A stretch of DNA of 64,000 nucleotides from Calendula officinalis (GCA_963853835.1 OY970828.1:19268977-19332976), one strand, 5' to 3'. Shown: positions 8,154 to 21,900, counted from the first letter of the stretch. The notes: generated from the letters alone by a model not told the origin. A program made the numbers and translations.

Positions 8154-10948
8154 GAGCCTTGACTTTTGAGCCTTGACCCTTGAGTCGTGACTTGAGCCTT
8201 GAGCCTTGACTTTTGACTCTTGACACGTGAGCCGTGACCCTTGAGCCTTAAGCCTTGAACCTTGAGCCTTGAGCCTTGAGCCTTGAGCCCTGAGCCTTGA
8301 GCCTTGAGCCTTAAGCATTGAGCCTTGAGCCTTGAGCCTTGAGCCTTGAGCCTTGAGCCTTGAGCCTTGAGCCTTGAGCCTTGAGCCTTAAGCCTTGAGC
8401 CTTGAGCCTTGAACCGTGACTTGAGCCTTGAGCCTTGAGCCTTTTTCCTGGAACCTTGAGCCTTGATCCTTGAGCCTTGAGCCTTGAGCCTTGATCTTTG
8501 AGCCTTGAGCCTTGAGCCTTGAGCCTTGAGCCTTCAGCCTTGAGCCTTCAGCCTTGAGCCTTCAGCCTTGAGCCTTTTGCCTAGAGTCCTGACCCTTGAG
8601 CCGTGACTTGAGCCTTGATCCTTGATCCTTGAGCCTTGAGCCTCGTCCCTCGAGCCTTGAGCCATGAGCCTTGAGCCTTGAGCCTTGAGCCTTGAGCCTT
8701 GAGCCTTGAGCCTTGATCCTTGAGCCTTGAGCCTTGAGCCTTGTGACATGAGCCTTGAGCCTTGAGCCTTAAGCCTTGAAACTTGAGCCTTGAGCCTTGA
8801 GCCTTGAGCCTTGAGCCTCGAGCCTCAAGCCTTGAGCCTTGACCCTTGACCCTTGTGCCTTGAGCCTTGATACTTGAGCCATGACCCTTGAGTGTTGAGC
8901 CTTGAGCCTTGACTTTTTAGCCTTGACCCTTGAGCCGTGACTTGAGCCTTGAGCCTTGACTTTTGACTCTTGACACTTGAGCCGTGACCCTTGAGCCTTA
9001 AGCCTTGAACCTTGACCCTTGACTTTTGACCCATGACCGTGACCCTTGAGCCTTGAGCTTTGAACCTTGAGCCTTCATCCTTTAGCCATGAGCCTTGAGC
9101 CTTGAGCCTTGAGCCTTGAGCCTTGAGCCTTGAGCCTTGAGCCTTGAGCCTTGAGCCTTGAGCCTTAAGCCTTGAGCCTTGAGCCTTGAACCTTGACCCT
9201 TGACTTTTGACCCTTGACCGTAACCCTTGAGCCTTGAGCTTGAAACCTTGAGACTTCATCCTTTAGCCATGAGCCTTGAGCCTTGAGCCTTGATACTTGA
9301 CCCTTGAGTGTTGAGCCATGAGCCTTGAACCGTGACTTGAGCCTTGAGCCTTGAGCCTTTTTCCTGGAACCTTGAGCCTTGATCCTTGAGCCTTGAAATT
9401 TGAGCCTTGAGCCTTGAGCCTTGAGCCTAGACACTTGACCCTTGAGTGTTGAGCCTTGAGCCTTGAACCGTGACTTGAGCCTTGTGCCTTGAGCCTTGAG
9501 CCTTGAGCCTTGAGCCTTGAGCCTGGAGCCTTGAGCCTTGAGCCTCGAGCCTCAAGCCTTGAGCCTTTAGCCTTGACCCTTGACCCTTGTGCCTTGAGCC
9601 TTGAGCCTTGAGACTTGAGCCATGACCCTTGACCCTTGAGTGTTGAGCCTTGAGCCTTGACTTTTGAGCCTTGACCCTTGAGCCGTGACTTGAGCCTTCA
9701 GCCTTGACGTTTTGACTCTTGACACGCGAGCCGTGACCCTTGAGCCTTGAGCCTTGAGCCTTGAGCCTTGAGCCTTGAGCCTTGACCCTTGACCCTTGAC
9801 TTTTGACCCTTGACCGTGATCCTTGAGCCTTGAGCTTTGAACATTGAGCCTTCATCCTTTAGCCATGAGCCTTGAGTCTTGAGCCGTGAGCCTTGAGCCT
9901 TGAGCCTTTAGCCTTGAGCCTTGAGCCTTGAGCCTTGAGCCTTGAGCCTTGAGCCTTGACCCTTGAGCCTTGACCCTTGACACTTGACCCTTGAGTGTTG
10001 AGCCTTGAGCCTTAAACCGTGACTTGAGCATTGAGCCTTGAGCCTTCAGCCTTTTTCCTGGAACCTTGAGCCTTGATCCTTGAGCTTTTAGCTTTAAGCC
10101 TTGAGCCTTGAGCCTTGAGCCTTGAACCTTGAGCCTTGAGCCTTGAGCCTTGATACTTGACCCTTGAGTGTTGAGCCATGAGCCTTGAACCGTGACTTGA
10201 GCCTTGAGCCTTGACCCTTGAGCCTTTTTCCTGGAACCTTGAGCCTTGATCCTTGAGCCATGAGATTTGAGCCTTGAGCCTTGAGCCTTGAGCCTTGAGC
10301 CTTGAGCCTTGAGCCTTGAGCCTTGAGCCTTGAGCCTTGAGCCTTGACCCTTGAGTGTTGAGCCTTGAGCCTTGAACCGTGACTTGAGCCTTGTGCTTTG
10401 AGCCTTGAGCCTTGAGCCTTCAGCCTTGAGCCTTGTGCCTTGAGCCTTGAGCCTCATGTCTTGAGCCTTGAGCCTTGACCCTGGAGCCTTGAGCCTCGAG
10501 CCCAGAGCCCAGAGCCCTGAGCCTTGAGTCCTGAGCCTTGAGCCTTGAGCCTTGAGCCATGAGCCTTGAGCCTTGAGCCTTGAGCCTTGAGCCTTGAGGC
10601 TTGAGCCTTGAGCCTGGAGCCTTGAGCCTTGAGCCTGGAGCCTTGAGCCTGGAGCCTTGATCCTCGAGCCTTGAGCCTTGAGCCTTGAGCCTTGTGCCTT
10701 GAGACTTGAGCCTTGAGCCTTGAGCCTTGAGCCTCGAGCCTCAAGCCTTGAGCCTTTAGCCTTGGCCCTTGACCCTTGTGCCTTGATCCTTGAGCCTTGA
10801 GACTTGATCCATGACCCTTGACCCTTGACCCTTGAGTGTTGAGCTTGAGCCTTGACTTTTGAGCCTTGACCCTTGAGCTGTGACTTGAGCCTTGAGCCTT
10901 GACATTTGACTCTTGACACGTGAGCCGTGACCCTTGAGCCTTAAGCCT

Positions 10949-10954
10949 TGAACC
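10949..10954. other. Junction between the 7-bp and 90-bp satellites (TGAACC)
   Basis: To the left the sequence is in heptamer register (TTAAGCCTTGAACC). To the right it is in 90-bp monomer register (TGAACCATTGAAACCACTAGC). The hexamer TGAACC belongs to both: it occurs in the heptamer variant CTTGAACC and in every 90-bp monomer as CCGTGAACC. The transition is abrupt, with no third sequence between, which suits a microhomology-mediated join or illegitimate recombination. Confidence 0.85.
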
Positions 10955-11459
10955 ATTGAAACCACTAGCTATGACCAATAACTTATAAGTATCCATATTT
11001 TAAACTGTAGTTGGTGTCTTGAACCCATACGAATGCGCCGTGAACGATTTTGGCCACTACTTATTACCAATAACCTATAAGTATCCATTTTAAACATTAA
11101 TTGGTGTCCATTACACAATCGAATAGCCCGTGAACCATTATAACCACTAGCTTCGACCAATAACCTATAAGTACCCTTGTAAAACTAATAGCGTCCATAG
11201 CCCAAACGAATGGCCCGTGAACCATTATAACCACTAGTTTCGACCAATAACCTATAAGTATCCTTGTTAAATCGTAATTAGCGTCCATAGCCCATACGAA
11301 TGGCCCGTGAACCATTATAACCACTAGCTTCGACCAATAACCTATAAGTATCCATGTTAATCCGTAATTAGCGTTCATAGCCCATACGAATGGCCCGTGA
11401 ACCATTGTAACCACTAGCTATGACCAATAACTTATAAGTATCCATATTTTAAACTGTAA

Positions 11460-11477
11460 TTGGTGTCTAGAACCCAT
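11460..11477. other. XbaI-site signature of the 92-bp D monomer (first intact example)
   Basis: The D monomer has GGTGTCTAGAACCC where other classes have GGTGTCCATTACCC, creating TCTAGA. Together with the extra two bases in CATATTTTAAACTG this marks the start of each pentamer. The site recurs at about 12460 and at D monomers throughout, and is lost in a few copies, such as TCTACAACCC near 14353 and TCAAGAATCC near 15606. Confidence 0.85.
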
Positions 11478-11589
11478 ACGAATGCCCCGTGAAAAATTTT
11501 GACCACTAGTTATGACCAATAACCTATAAGTATCCATTTTATACCATAATTGGTGTCCATTACCCATACGAATGGCCCCTGAACCATTA

Positions 11590-11598
11590 TAAACCCTA
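11590..11598 (-). other. Telobox-like motif TAAACCCTA in E-class monomers (first example)
   Basis: E-class monomers read TTATAAACCCTAGC where other classes read TTATAATCACTAGC or TTATAACCACTAGC. The nine bases TAAACCCTA are 1.3 turns of the plant telomere repeat (TAGGGTTTA on the minus strand) and contain the AAACCCTA telobox known from plant promoters. The motif recurs in most E monomers to the end of the window (63444 and others). Whether it binds anything here is unknown; it may be coincidence amplified by the array. Confidence 0.6.
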
Positions 11599-14500
11599 GC
11601 TATGACCAATATCCTATAAGTATCCATTTAAAACATTAATTGGTGTCCATTACACATACGAATGGCCCGTGTACCATTATAACCACTAGCTTCAACCAAT
11701 AACCTATAAGTATCCTTGTTAAACCGTAATTAGCGTCCATAGCCCATACGAATGGCCCGTGAACCATTATAACCACTAGCTTCGACCAATAACCTATAAG
11801 TATCCATGTTAAACCGTAATTAGCGTTCATAGCCCATACGAATGGCCCGTGAACCATTGTAACCACTAGCTATGACCAATAACTTATAAGTATCCATATT
11901 TTAAACTGTAATTGTTGTCTAGAACCTATACGAATGCCCCGTGAATGATTTTTACCACTAGCTATGACCAATAACCTATAAGTATCCATTTTAAACCATA
12001 ATTGGTGTTCATTACCCATATGAATGGCCCCTGAACCATTATAATCTCTAGCTTCGACCAATAACCTTTAAGTATCCATTTTAAACCATAATTGGTGTAT
12101 ATTACCCATACGAATGGCCCCTGAACCATTATAAACCCTAGCTATGACCAATAACCTATAAGTATCCATTTTAAACATTAATTGGTGTCCATTACACATA
12201 CGAATGGCCCGTGTACCATTATGACCACTAGCTTTGACCAATAACCTATAAGTATCATTGTTAAACCATAATTAGCGTCCATAGCCCATACGAATGGCTC
12301 GTGAACCATTATAGCACTAGTTTCGACCAATAACCTATAAGTATCCATTTTAAACCTTAATTGGTGTCCATTACCCACACGAATGGCCCGTGAACCATTG
12401 TAACCACTAGCTATGACCAATAACTTATAAGTATCCATATTTTAAACTGTAATTGTTGTCTAGAACCTATACGAATGGCCCCTGAACCATTATAAACCCT
12501 AGCTACGACCAATAACCTATAAGTATCCTTATTAAACCGTAATTAGCGTCCATAGCCCATACGAATGGCCCGTGTACCATTATAACCACTAGCTTCGACC
12601 AATAACCTATAAGTATCCTTGTTAAACCGTAATTAGCGTCCATAGCCCATACGAATGGCCCGTGAACCATTATAACCACTAGCTTCGACCAATAACCTAT
12701 AAGTATCCATGTTAAACCGTAATTAGCATTCATAGCCCATACGAATGGCCCGTAAACCATTTTAACCACTAGCTATGACCAATAACTTATAAGTATCCAT
12801 ATTTTAAACTGTAATTGGTGTCTAGAACCCATACGAATGCCCCGTGAATGATTTTGACCACTAGTTATGACCAATAACCTATAAGTATCCATTTTAAACC
12901 ATAATTGGTGTCCATTACCCATACGAATGGCCCCTGAACCATTCTAAACCCTAGCTATGACCAATATCCTATAAGTATCCATTTAAAACATTAATTGGTG
13001 TCCATTACACATACGAATGACCCGTGTACCATTATAACCACTAGCTTCGACCCATAAACTATAAGTATCCTTGTTAAACCGTAATTAGCGTCCATAGCCC
13101 ATACGAATGGCTCGTGAACCATTATAGCCACTAGTTTCGACCAATAACTTATAAGTATCCATTTTAAACCTTAATTGGTGTCCATTACCCATATGAATGT
13201 CCCGTCAACCATTATAATCACTAGTTTCGACCAACAACCTATAAGTATCCATTTTAAACCTTAATTGGTGTCCATTACCCATACGAATAGCCCCTGAACC
13301 ATTATAAACCCTAGCTAAGACCAATAACCTATAAGTATCCTTGTTAAACCGTAATTAGCGTCCATAGCCCATACGAATGGCCCGTGAACCATTATAACCA
13401 CTAGCTTCGACCAAGAACCTATAAGTATCCATGTTAAACCGTAATTAGCGTTCATAGCCTATACGAATGGCCCTCGAACCATTGTAACCACTAGCTATAA
13501 CCAATAACTTATAAGTATCCATACTTTAAACTGTAATTGGTGTCTAGAACTCATACGAATGCCCCGTGAACGATTTTAACCACTAGCTAAACCAATAACC
13601 TATAAGTATCCATTTTAAACCTTAATTGGTGTCCATTACCCATACGAATGGCCCGTGAACCATTATAATTACTAGCTTCGACCAATAACCTCTAAGTATC
13701 CATTTTAAAACTTAATTGGTGTTCATTACCCATACGAATGGCCCATGAACCATTATAAACCCTAGCTATGACTAATAACCTATAAGTATCCATTTTAAAC
13801 ATTAATTGGTGTCCATTACACATACGAATGGCCCGTGAACCATTATAACCACTAGCTTCGACCAATAACCTATAAGTATACTTGTTAAACCGTAATTAGC
13901 GTCCATAGCCCATACGAATGGCACGTGAACCATTATAACCACTACTTTTGACCAATAACCTATAAGTATCAATTTTAAACCTTAATTGATGTCCATTACC
14001 CATACGAATGGCCAATGAACCATTATAATAACTAGCTTCGACCAATAACCTATGATTATCCATTTTAAACCTTTATTGGTGTCCATTACCCATACGAATG
14101 GCCACTGAACCATTATAAACCCTAGCTACGACCAATAACCTATATGTATCCTTGTTAAACCGTAATTAGCGTTCATAGCCCACACGAACGGCCCGTGAAC
14201 CATTATAACCACTAGCTTCGACCAATAACTTATAAGTATCCATGTTAAACCGTAATTAGCATTCATAGCCCATATGAATGGCCCGTAAACCATTGTAACC
14301 ACTATCTATGACCAATAACTTATAAGTATCCATATTTTAAACTGTAATTGGTGTCTACAACCCATACGAATGCCCCGTGAACGATTTTGACCACTAGCTA
14401 TGACCAATAACCTATAAGTATCCATTTTAAACCTTAAATTGGTGTCCATTACCCATACGAATGGCCCGTGAACCATTATAATCACTAGCTTCGACCAACA

Positions 14501-14629
14501 ACCTATAAATATCCATTTTATACCTTAATTGGTGTCCATAACCCATACGAATGGCCCCTGAACCGTTATAAACACTAGCTACAACCAATAACCTATAAGT
14601 ATCCTTGTTAAACCGTAATTAGCGTCCAT

Positions 14630-14680
14630 AGCCCATACGAACCATTATAACCACTAGCTTCGACCAATAACGCGTTCGTA
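14630..14680. repeat. Two partly deleted 90-bp monomers
   Basis: After CCCATACGA at about 14640 the text jumps to ACCATTATAACC, dropping about 11 bp (ATGGCCCGTGA). Then after CCAATAAC at about 14671 it jumps to GCGTTCGTAGCCC, dropping about 29 bp including the TATAAGTATCC core. These are among the few large internal deletions in the array. Confidence 0.85.
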
Positions 14681-15159
14681 GCCCATACGAATGGCCCGTG
14701 AACCATTTAACGACTAGCTATGACCAATAACTTATAAGTATCCATATTTTAAACTGTAATTGGTGTCTAGAACCCATATGAATGCCCCGTGAACGATTTT
14801 GACTACTAGCTATGACCAATATCCTATAAGTATTTATTTTAAACCTTAATTGGTGTCCATTACACATACGAATGGCCCGTGAACCATTATAATCACTAGC
14901 TTCGACCAATAACCTATAAGTATCCATTTTAAACCTTAATTGGTGTCCATTACCCATACGAATGGGCCCTGAACCATTATAAACCCTAGCTATGACGAAT
15001 AACCTATAAGTATCCATTTTAAACATTAATTGGTGTCCATTACACATACGAATGGCCCGTGAACCATTATAACCACTAGATTCGACCAATAACCTATAAG
15101 TATCCTTGTTTAAACAATAACCTATAAGTATCCATTTTAAACCTTAATTGGTGTTCATT

Positions 15160-18100
15160 ACCCATACGAACGGCTCGTGAACCATTATAATCACTAGCTT
15201 CGACCAATAACCTATAAGTATCCATTTTAAACCTTAATTGGTGTCCATTACCCATACGAATGGCCCGTGAACCATTATAATCACTAGCTTCAACCAATAA
15301 CCTATAAGTATCCATGTTAAACCTTAATTGGTGTCCATTACCCATAGGAATGGCCCCTGAACCATTATAAACCCTAGCTACGACCAATAACCTATAAGTA
15401 TCCTTGTTAAATCGTAATTAGCGTCCATAGCCCATACGAATGGCCTGTGAACCATTATAATCACTAGCTTCGACCAATAACCTATAAGTATCCATGTTAA
15501 ACCGTCATTACCATTCATAGCCCATACGAATGGCCCGGGAAACATTGTAACCACTAGCTATGACCAATAACTTATAAGTATCCATATTTTAAACTGTAAT
15601 TGGTGTCAAGAATCCATACGAATGCCCCGTGAACGATTTTGACCACTAGCTATAACCAATAACCTATAAGTATCCATTTTAAACCTTAATTGGTGTCCAT
15701 TACACATACGAGTGGCCCGTGAACCATTATAACCACTAGCTTCGACCAATAACCTATAAGTATCCTTGTTAAACCGTAATTAGCGTCCATAGCCCATTCA
15801 AATGGCCCGTGAACCATTATAATCACTAGCTTTGACCAATAACCTATAAGTATCCATGTTAAACCGTAATTACCATTCATAGCCCATACGAATGGCCCGT
15901 GAACCATTGTAACCACTAGCTATGACCAATAACCTATAAGTATCCATTTTAAACCTTAATTGGTGTCCATTACCCATACGAATGGCCCGTGAACCATTAT
16001 AATCACTAGCTTCGACCACTAACCTATAAGTATCCATTTTAAATCTTAATTGGTGTCCATTACCCATACGAATGGTCCCTGAAGCATTATAAACCCTAGC
16101 TATGACCAATAACCTATAAGTATCCTTGTTAAACCGTAATTAGCGTCCATAGCCCATACGAATGGCCTGTGAACCATTATAACCACTAGCTTCGACCAAT
16201 AACCTATAAGTATCCATGTTAAACCGTAATTAGCATTCATAGCCCATACGAATGGCCCGTAAACCATTGTAACCACTAGCAATAACCAATAACTTATAAG
16301 TATCCATATTGTAAACTGTAATTGGTGTCTACAACCCATACGAATGCCCCATGAATGATTTTGACCACTAGCTATGACCAATAACCTATAAGTATCCATT
16401 TTAAACCTTAATTGGTATCCATTACCCATACGTATGGCCCGTGAACCATTATAATCACCAGCTTCGACCAATAACCTATAAGTATCCATTTTAAACCTTA
16501 ATTGGTGTCCATTACCCATACGAATGGCCCCTGAACCATTATAAACCCTAGCTATGACCAATAACCTATAAGTATCCATTTTAAACATTAATTGGTGTTC
16601 ATTACACATACGGATGGCCCGTGAACAATTATAACCTCTAGCTTCGACGAATAACCTATAAGTATCCTTGTTACACCGTAAGTAGGGTCCATAGCCCATA
16701 CGAATGGCCCGTGAACCATTATAACCACTAGTTTCGACCAATAACCTATAAGTATCCATTTTAAACCTTAATTGGTGTCCATTACCCATACGAATGGCCC
16801 GTGAACCATTATAATCACTAGCTTCGACCAATAACCTATAAGTATCCATTTTAAACCTTAATTGGTGTCCATTACCCATACGAATGACCCCTGAACCATT
16901 ATAAACCCTAGCTACGACCACTAACCTATAAGTATCCTTGTTAAACCGTAATTAGCGTCCATAGCCCATACTGTGAACCATTTTAACCACTAGCTTCGAC
17001 CAATAACCTATAAGTATCCATGCTAAACCGTAATTAGCATTCATAGCCCATACAAATGGCCCGTAAACCATTGTAACCAATAGCTACACCCAATAACTTA
17101 TAAGTATCCATAGTTTAAAATGTAATTGGTGTCTACAACCCATACGAATGCCCCGTGAACGATTTTGACCACTAGCTATGACCAATAACCTATAAGTATC
17201 CATTTTAACCCTTAATTGGTGTCCATTACCCATACGAATGGCCCGTGAACCATTATAATCGCTAGCTTCGACCAATAACCTATAAGTATCCATTTTAAAC
17301 CTTAATTGGTGTCCATTACCCATACGAAGGCCCCTGAAGCATTATAAACCCTAGCTACGACCAATAACCTATAAGTATCCTTGTTAAACCGTAATTAGCG
17401 TCCATAGCACATACGAATGGCCCGTGAACCATTATAACCACTAGCTTCGACCAATAACCTATAAGTATCCATGTAAAACCGTAATTAGCGTTCATATCCC
17501 ATACGAATGGGCCGTGAACCATTGAAACCACTGGCTATGACCAATAACTTATAAGTGTCCATATTTTAAACTGTAATTGGTGTCTAGAACCAATACGAAT
17601 GCCCCGGGAATAATTTTGACCACTAGTTAGGACCAATAACCTATAAGTATCCATTTTAAACCTTAATTGGTCTCCATTACCCATACGAATAGCCCGTGAA
17701 CCATTATAATCACTAGCTTCGACCAATAACTTATAAGTATCAATTTTAAACCTTAATTGGTGTCCATTACCCATACGAATGGCCCCTGAATAGTTATAAA
17801 CCCTAGCTACGACCAATAACCTATAAGTATCCTTGTTCAACCGTAATTAGCGTCCATAGCCCATACGAATGGCCCGTGAACCATTATAACCACTAGATGC
17901 GTCCAATAACCTATAAGTATCCATTTTAAACCGTAATTAGCATTCATAGCCCATACGAATGGCCCGTGAACCATTATAACCACTAGTTTCGACCAATAAC
18001 CTATAAGTATCCATTTTAAACCTTAATTGGTGTCGATTACCCATACGAATGGCCCGTGAACCATTATTATCACTAGCTTCGACCAATAACCTGTAAGTAT

Positions 18101-18940
18101 CCATTTCAAACCTTAATTGGTGTCCATTACCCATACGAATGGCCCGTGAACCATTATAATCACTAGCTACGACCAATAACCTATAAGTATCCTAGTTAAA
18201 CCGTAATTAGCGTCCATAGCCCATACGAATGGCCCGTGAACCATTATAACCACTAGCTTCGACCAATAACCTATAAGTATCCATGTTAAACCGTAATTAG
18301 CATTCATAGCCCATACGAATGGCCCGTGTACCATTGTAACCACTAGCTATGACCAATAACTTATAAGTATCCATATTTTAAACTGTAATTGGTGTCTAGA
18401 ACCCATACGAATGCCCCGGGAACGATTTTGACCACTAGCTATGACCAATAACCTATAAGTGTCCATTTTAAACATTAATTGGTGTCCATTACCCATACGA
18501 ATGGCCCGTGAAGGATTATAATCACTAGCTTCGACCAATAACCTATAAGTATCCATTTTAATCCTTAATTTGTGTCCATTACCCATACGAATGGCCCGTG
18601 AACCATTATAATCACTAGCTTCGACCAATAGCCTATAAGTATCCATTTTAAACCTTAATTGGTGTCCATTACCCATACGAATGACCCCTGAACCATTATA
18701 AACCCTAGCTACGACCAATAACCTATAAGTATCCTTGTTCAACCGTAATTAGCGTCCATAGCCCATACGAATGGGCCGTGAACCATTATAACCACTAGCT
18801 TCGACCAATAACCTATAAGTATCCATGTTAAACCGTAAATAGCATTCATAGCCCATACGAGTGGCCCGTGAACCATTATAACCACTAGTTTCGACCAATA
18901 ACCTATAAGTATCCTTGTTACACCGTAAGTAGTGTCCATT
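15160..18940. repeat. Segmental duplication within the 90-bp array, copy 1 (~3.8 kb)
   Basis: Shared private variants align this block with about 18941-23440. Examples are CCCATAGGAATGG at 15342 and 19122 (offset 3780 = 42 monomers), AGCCCATTCAAATGG near 15791 against AGCCCATTCAGATGG near 19841 (offset 4050 = 45 monomers), and AACAATTATAACCTCTAGC near 16624 against about 21034 (offset about 4410). Copy 2 therefore gained three and then four monomers at two internal points, or copy 1 lost them. Confidence 0.8.
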
Positions 18941-21900
18941 ACCCATACGAATGGCCCGTGAACCATTATAATCACTAGCTTCGACCAATAACCTATAAGT
19001 ATCCATTTTAACCTTAATTGGTGTCCATTACCCATACGAATGGCCCATGAACCATTATAATCACTAGCTTCAACCAATAACCTATAAGTATCCATGTTAA
19101 ACCTTAATTGGTGTCCATTACCCATAGGAATGGCCCCTGAACCATTATAAACCCTAGCTACGACCAATAACCTATAAGTATCCTTGTTAAATCGTAATTA
19201 GCGTCCATAGCCCATACGAATGGCCTGTGAACCATTATAATCACTAGCTTCGACCAATAACCTATAAGTATCCATGTTAAACCGTCATTACCATTCATAG
19301 CCCATATGAATGGCCCGTGAACCATTGTAACCACTAGCTATGACCAATAACTTATAAGTATCCATATTTTAAACTGTAATTGGTGTCAAGAATCCATACG
19401 AATACCCCGTGAATGATTTTGACCACTAGCTATAACCAATAACCTATAAGTATCCATTTTAAACCTTAATTGGTGTCCATTACCCATACGACTGACCCGT
19501 GAACCAATATAATCACTAGCTTCGACCAATAACCTATAAGTATCCATTTTAAACCTTAATTGGTGTCCATTAAACATACGAATGGCCCGTGAACTATTTT
19601 AATCACTAGCTTCGACCAATAACCTATAAGTATCCATTTTAAACCTTAATTGGTGTCCATTACCCATACGAATGGGCCCTGAACAATTATAAACCCTAGC
19701 TATGACCAATAACCTATAAGTATCCATTTTAAACATTAATTGGTGTCCATTACACATACGAGTGGCCCGTGAACCATTATAACCACTAGCTTCGACCAAT
19801 AACCTATAAGTATCCTTGTTAAACCGTAATTAGCGTCCATAGCCCATTCAGATGGCCCGTGAACCATTATAATCACTAGCTTTGACCAATAACCTATAAG
19901 TATCCATGTTAAACCGTAATTACCATTCATAGCCCATACGAATGGCCCGTGAACCATTGTAACCACTAGCTATGACCAATAACCTATAAGTATCCATTTT
20001 AAACCTTAATTGGTGTCCATTACCCATACGAATGGCCCGTGAACCATTATAATCACTAGCTTCGACCACTAACCTATAAGTATCCATTTTAAACCTTAAT
20101 TGGTGTCCATTACCCATACGAATGGTCCCTGAAGCATTATAAACCCTAGCTATGACCAATAACCTATAAGTATCCTTGTTAAACCGTAATTAGCGTCCAT
20201 AGCCCATACGAATGGCCCGTGAACCATTATAACCACTAGCTTCGACCAATAACCTATAAGTATCCATGTTAAACCGTAATTAGCATTCATAGCCCATACG
20301 AATGGCCCGTAAACCATTGTAACCAATAGCAATAACCAATAACTTATAAGTATCCATATTGTAAACTGTAATTGGTGTCTACAACCCATACGAATGCCCC
20401 ATGAACAATTTTGACCACTAGCTATGACCAATAACCTATAGGCATCCATTTTAAACCTTAATTTGTATCCATTACCCATACGTATGGCCCGTGAACCATT
20501 ATAATCACTAGCTTCGACCAATAACCTATAAGTATCCATTTTAAACCTTAATTGGTGTCCATTACCCATACGAATGGCCCCTGAACCATTATAAACCCCA
20601 GCTACGACCAATAACCTATAAGTATCCTTGTTAAACCGTAATTAGCGTCCATAGCCCATACGAATGGCCGGTGAACCATTATAACCACTAGCTTCGACCA
20701 ATAACCTATAGGTAACCATGTTAAACCGTAATTAGCGTTCATAGCCCATACGAATGGCCCGTGAACCATTGTAACCACTTGCTATGACCAATAACTTATA
20801 AGTATCGATATTTTAAACTGTAATTGGTGTCTAGAACCCATACGAATGCCCCGTGAATGATTTTGACCACTAGCTAAGACAAATAACCTATAAGTATCCA
20901 TTTTAAACCTTAATTGGTGTCCATTACCCATACGAATGGCCCCTGAACCATTATAAACCCTAGCTATGACCAATAACCTATAAGTATCCATTTTAAACAA
21001 TAATTGGTGTTCATTACACATACGGATGGCCCGTGAACAATTATAACCTCTAGCTTCGACGAATAACCTATAAGTATCCTTGTTACACCGTAAGTAGCGT
21101 CCATAGCCCATACGAATGGCCCGTGAACCATTATAACCACTAGTTTCGACCAATAACCTTTAAGTATCCATTTTAAACCTTAATTGGTGTCCATTACCCA
21201 TACGAATGGCCCGTGAACCATTATAATCACTAGCTTCGACCAATAACCTATAAGTATCCATTTTAAACCTTAATTGGTGTCCATTACCCATACGAATGAC
21301 CCCTGAACCATTATAAACCCTAGCTACGACCAATAACCTATAAGTATCCTTGTTAAACCGTAATTAGCGTCCATAGCCCATACGACTGGCCTGTGAACCA
21401 TTTTAACCACTAGCTTCGACCAATAACCTATAAGTATCCATGCTAAACCGTAATTAGCATTCATAGCCCATACGAATGGCCCGTAAACCATTGTAACCAA
21501 TAGCTACGCCCAATAACTTATAAGTATCCATAGTTTAAAATGTAATTGGTGTCTACAACCCATACGAATGCCCCGTGAACGATTTTGACCACTAGCTATG
21601 ACCAATAACCTATAGTATCCATTTTAACCCTTAATTGGTGTCCATTACCCATACGAATGGCCCGTGAACCATTATAATCACTAGCTTCGACCAATAACCT
21701 ATAAGTATCCATTTTAAACCTTAATTGGTGTCCATTACCCATACGAAGGCCCCTGAAGCATTATAAACCCTAGCTACGACCAATAACCTATAAGTATCCT
21801 TGTTAAACCGTAATTAGCGTCCATAGCACATACGAATGGCCCGTGAACCATTATAACCACTAGCTTCGACCAATAACCTATAAGTATCCATGTAAAACCG

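Larger units (their letters stand above)
8138..10954. repeat. 7-bp satellite array (GAGCCTT)n, right block
   Basis: This is the same heptamer satellite as 1-7487, resuming after the retroposon and running to the boundary with the 90-bp satellite. It carries the same long-range variant strings as the left block: GAACCGTGACTTGAGCC followed by TTTTTCCTGGAACC at about 8410, 9330, 10060 and 10195, and CTTTTGACTCTTGACACGTG-type strings near 8212, 8960, 9712 and 10900. Its last heptamers are CCCTTGAGCCTTAAGCCTTGAACC. No gene, RNA or second insertion is seen. Confidence 0.97.
11410..11861. repeat. Basic pentamer HOR of the 90-bp satellite (452 bp)
   Basis: Five successive monomers are of classes D, E, F, B and C, after which D returns: 92 + 4 x 90 = 452 bp. 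The same five-step order recurs at 31965-32417 and its copies, at 43059 onward, and with insertions or deletions through most of the array. This looks like the ancestral higher-order unit from which the larger ones (1084, 1804, 3156 bp) were assembled. Confidence 0.8.
10955..15160. repeat. Junction-proximal, irregular part of the 90-bp array
   Basis: The ~4 kb next to the junction lacks a long homogeneous higher-order repeat. The pentamer D-E-F-B-C is clear at 11410-11861, giving a 452-bp period (the D monomer near 11410 recurs near 11862). Monomers carry many private changes, such as ACACAATCG at 11105, TTAAATTGG near 14432 and two partly deleted monomers near 14640-14670. Higher divergence at array edges is the general pattern for satellites, because unequal exchange homogenises the interior more often. 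Confidence 0.75.

Noticed and set aside
7677..8318. A 213-codon minus-strand frame running from the heptamer array into the retroposon
   Set aside because: It is a chance fusion across the 5' end of the insertion: about 60 codons of heptamer repeat followed by about 152 codons of insert with no domain. The start codon lies in satellite DNA.
1..10954. Many minus-strand reading frames of 60-355 codons with a GSRLKAQ heptapeptide repeat
   Set aside because: The unit AAGGCTC has no stop in any minus frame and 7 is coprime to 3, so all three frames read the same heptapeptide for as long as the array is clean. The plus strand meets TGA every 21 bases, which explains the one-sided pattern. Nothing suggests selection on a protein.
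1..10954. Telomere or interstitial telomere repeat
   Set aside because: The unit length is 7 bp as in plant telomeres, but GAGCCTT/AAGGCTC cannot be aligned to TTTAGGG/CCCTAAA without several changes per unit.
10454..10996. A 180-codon minus-strand frame spanning the two satellites
   Set aside because: It joins about 14 residues of 90-bp repeat to heptamer repeat across the junction, with no independent evidence of coding.
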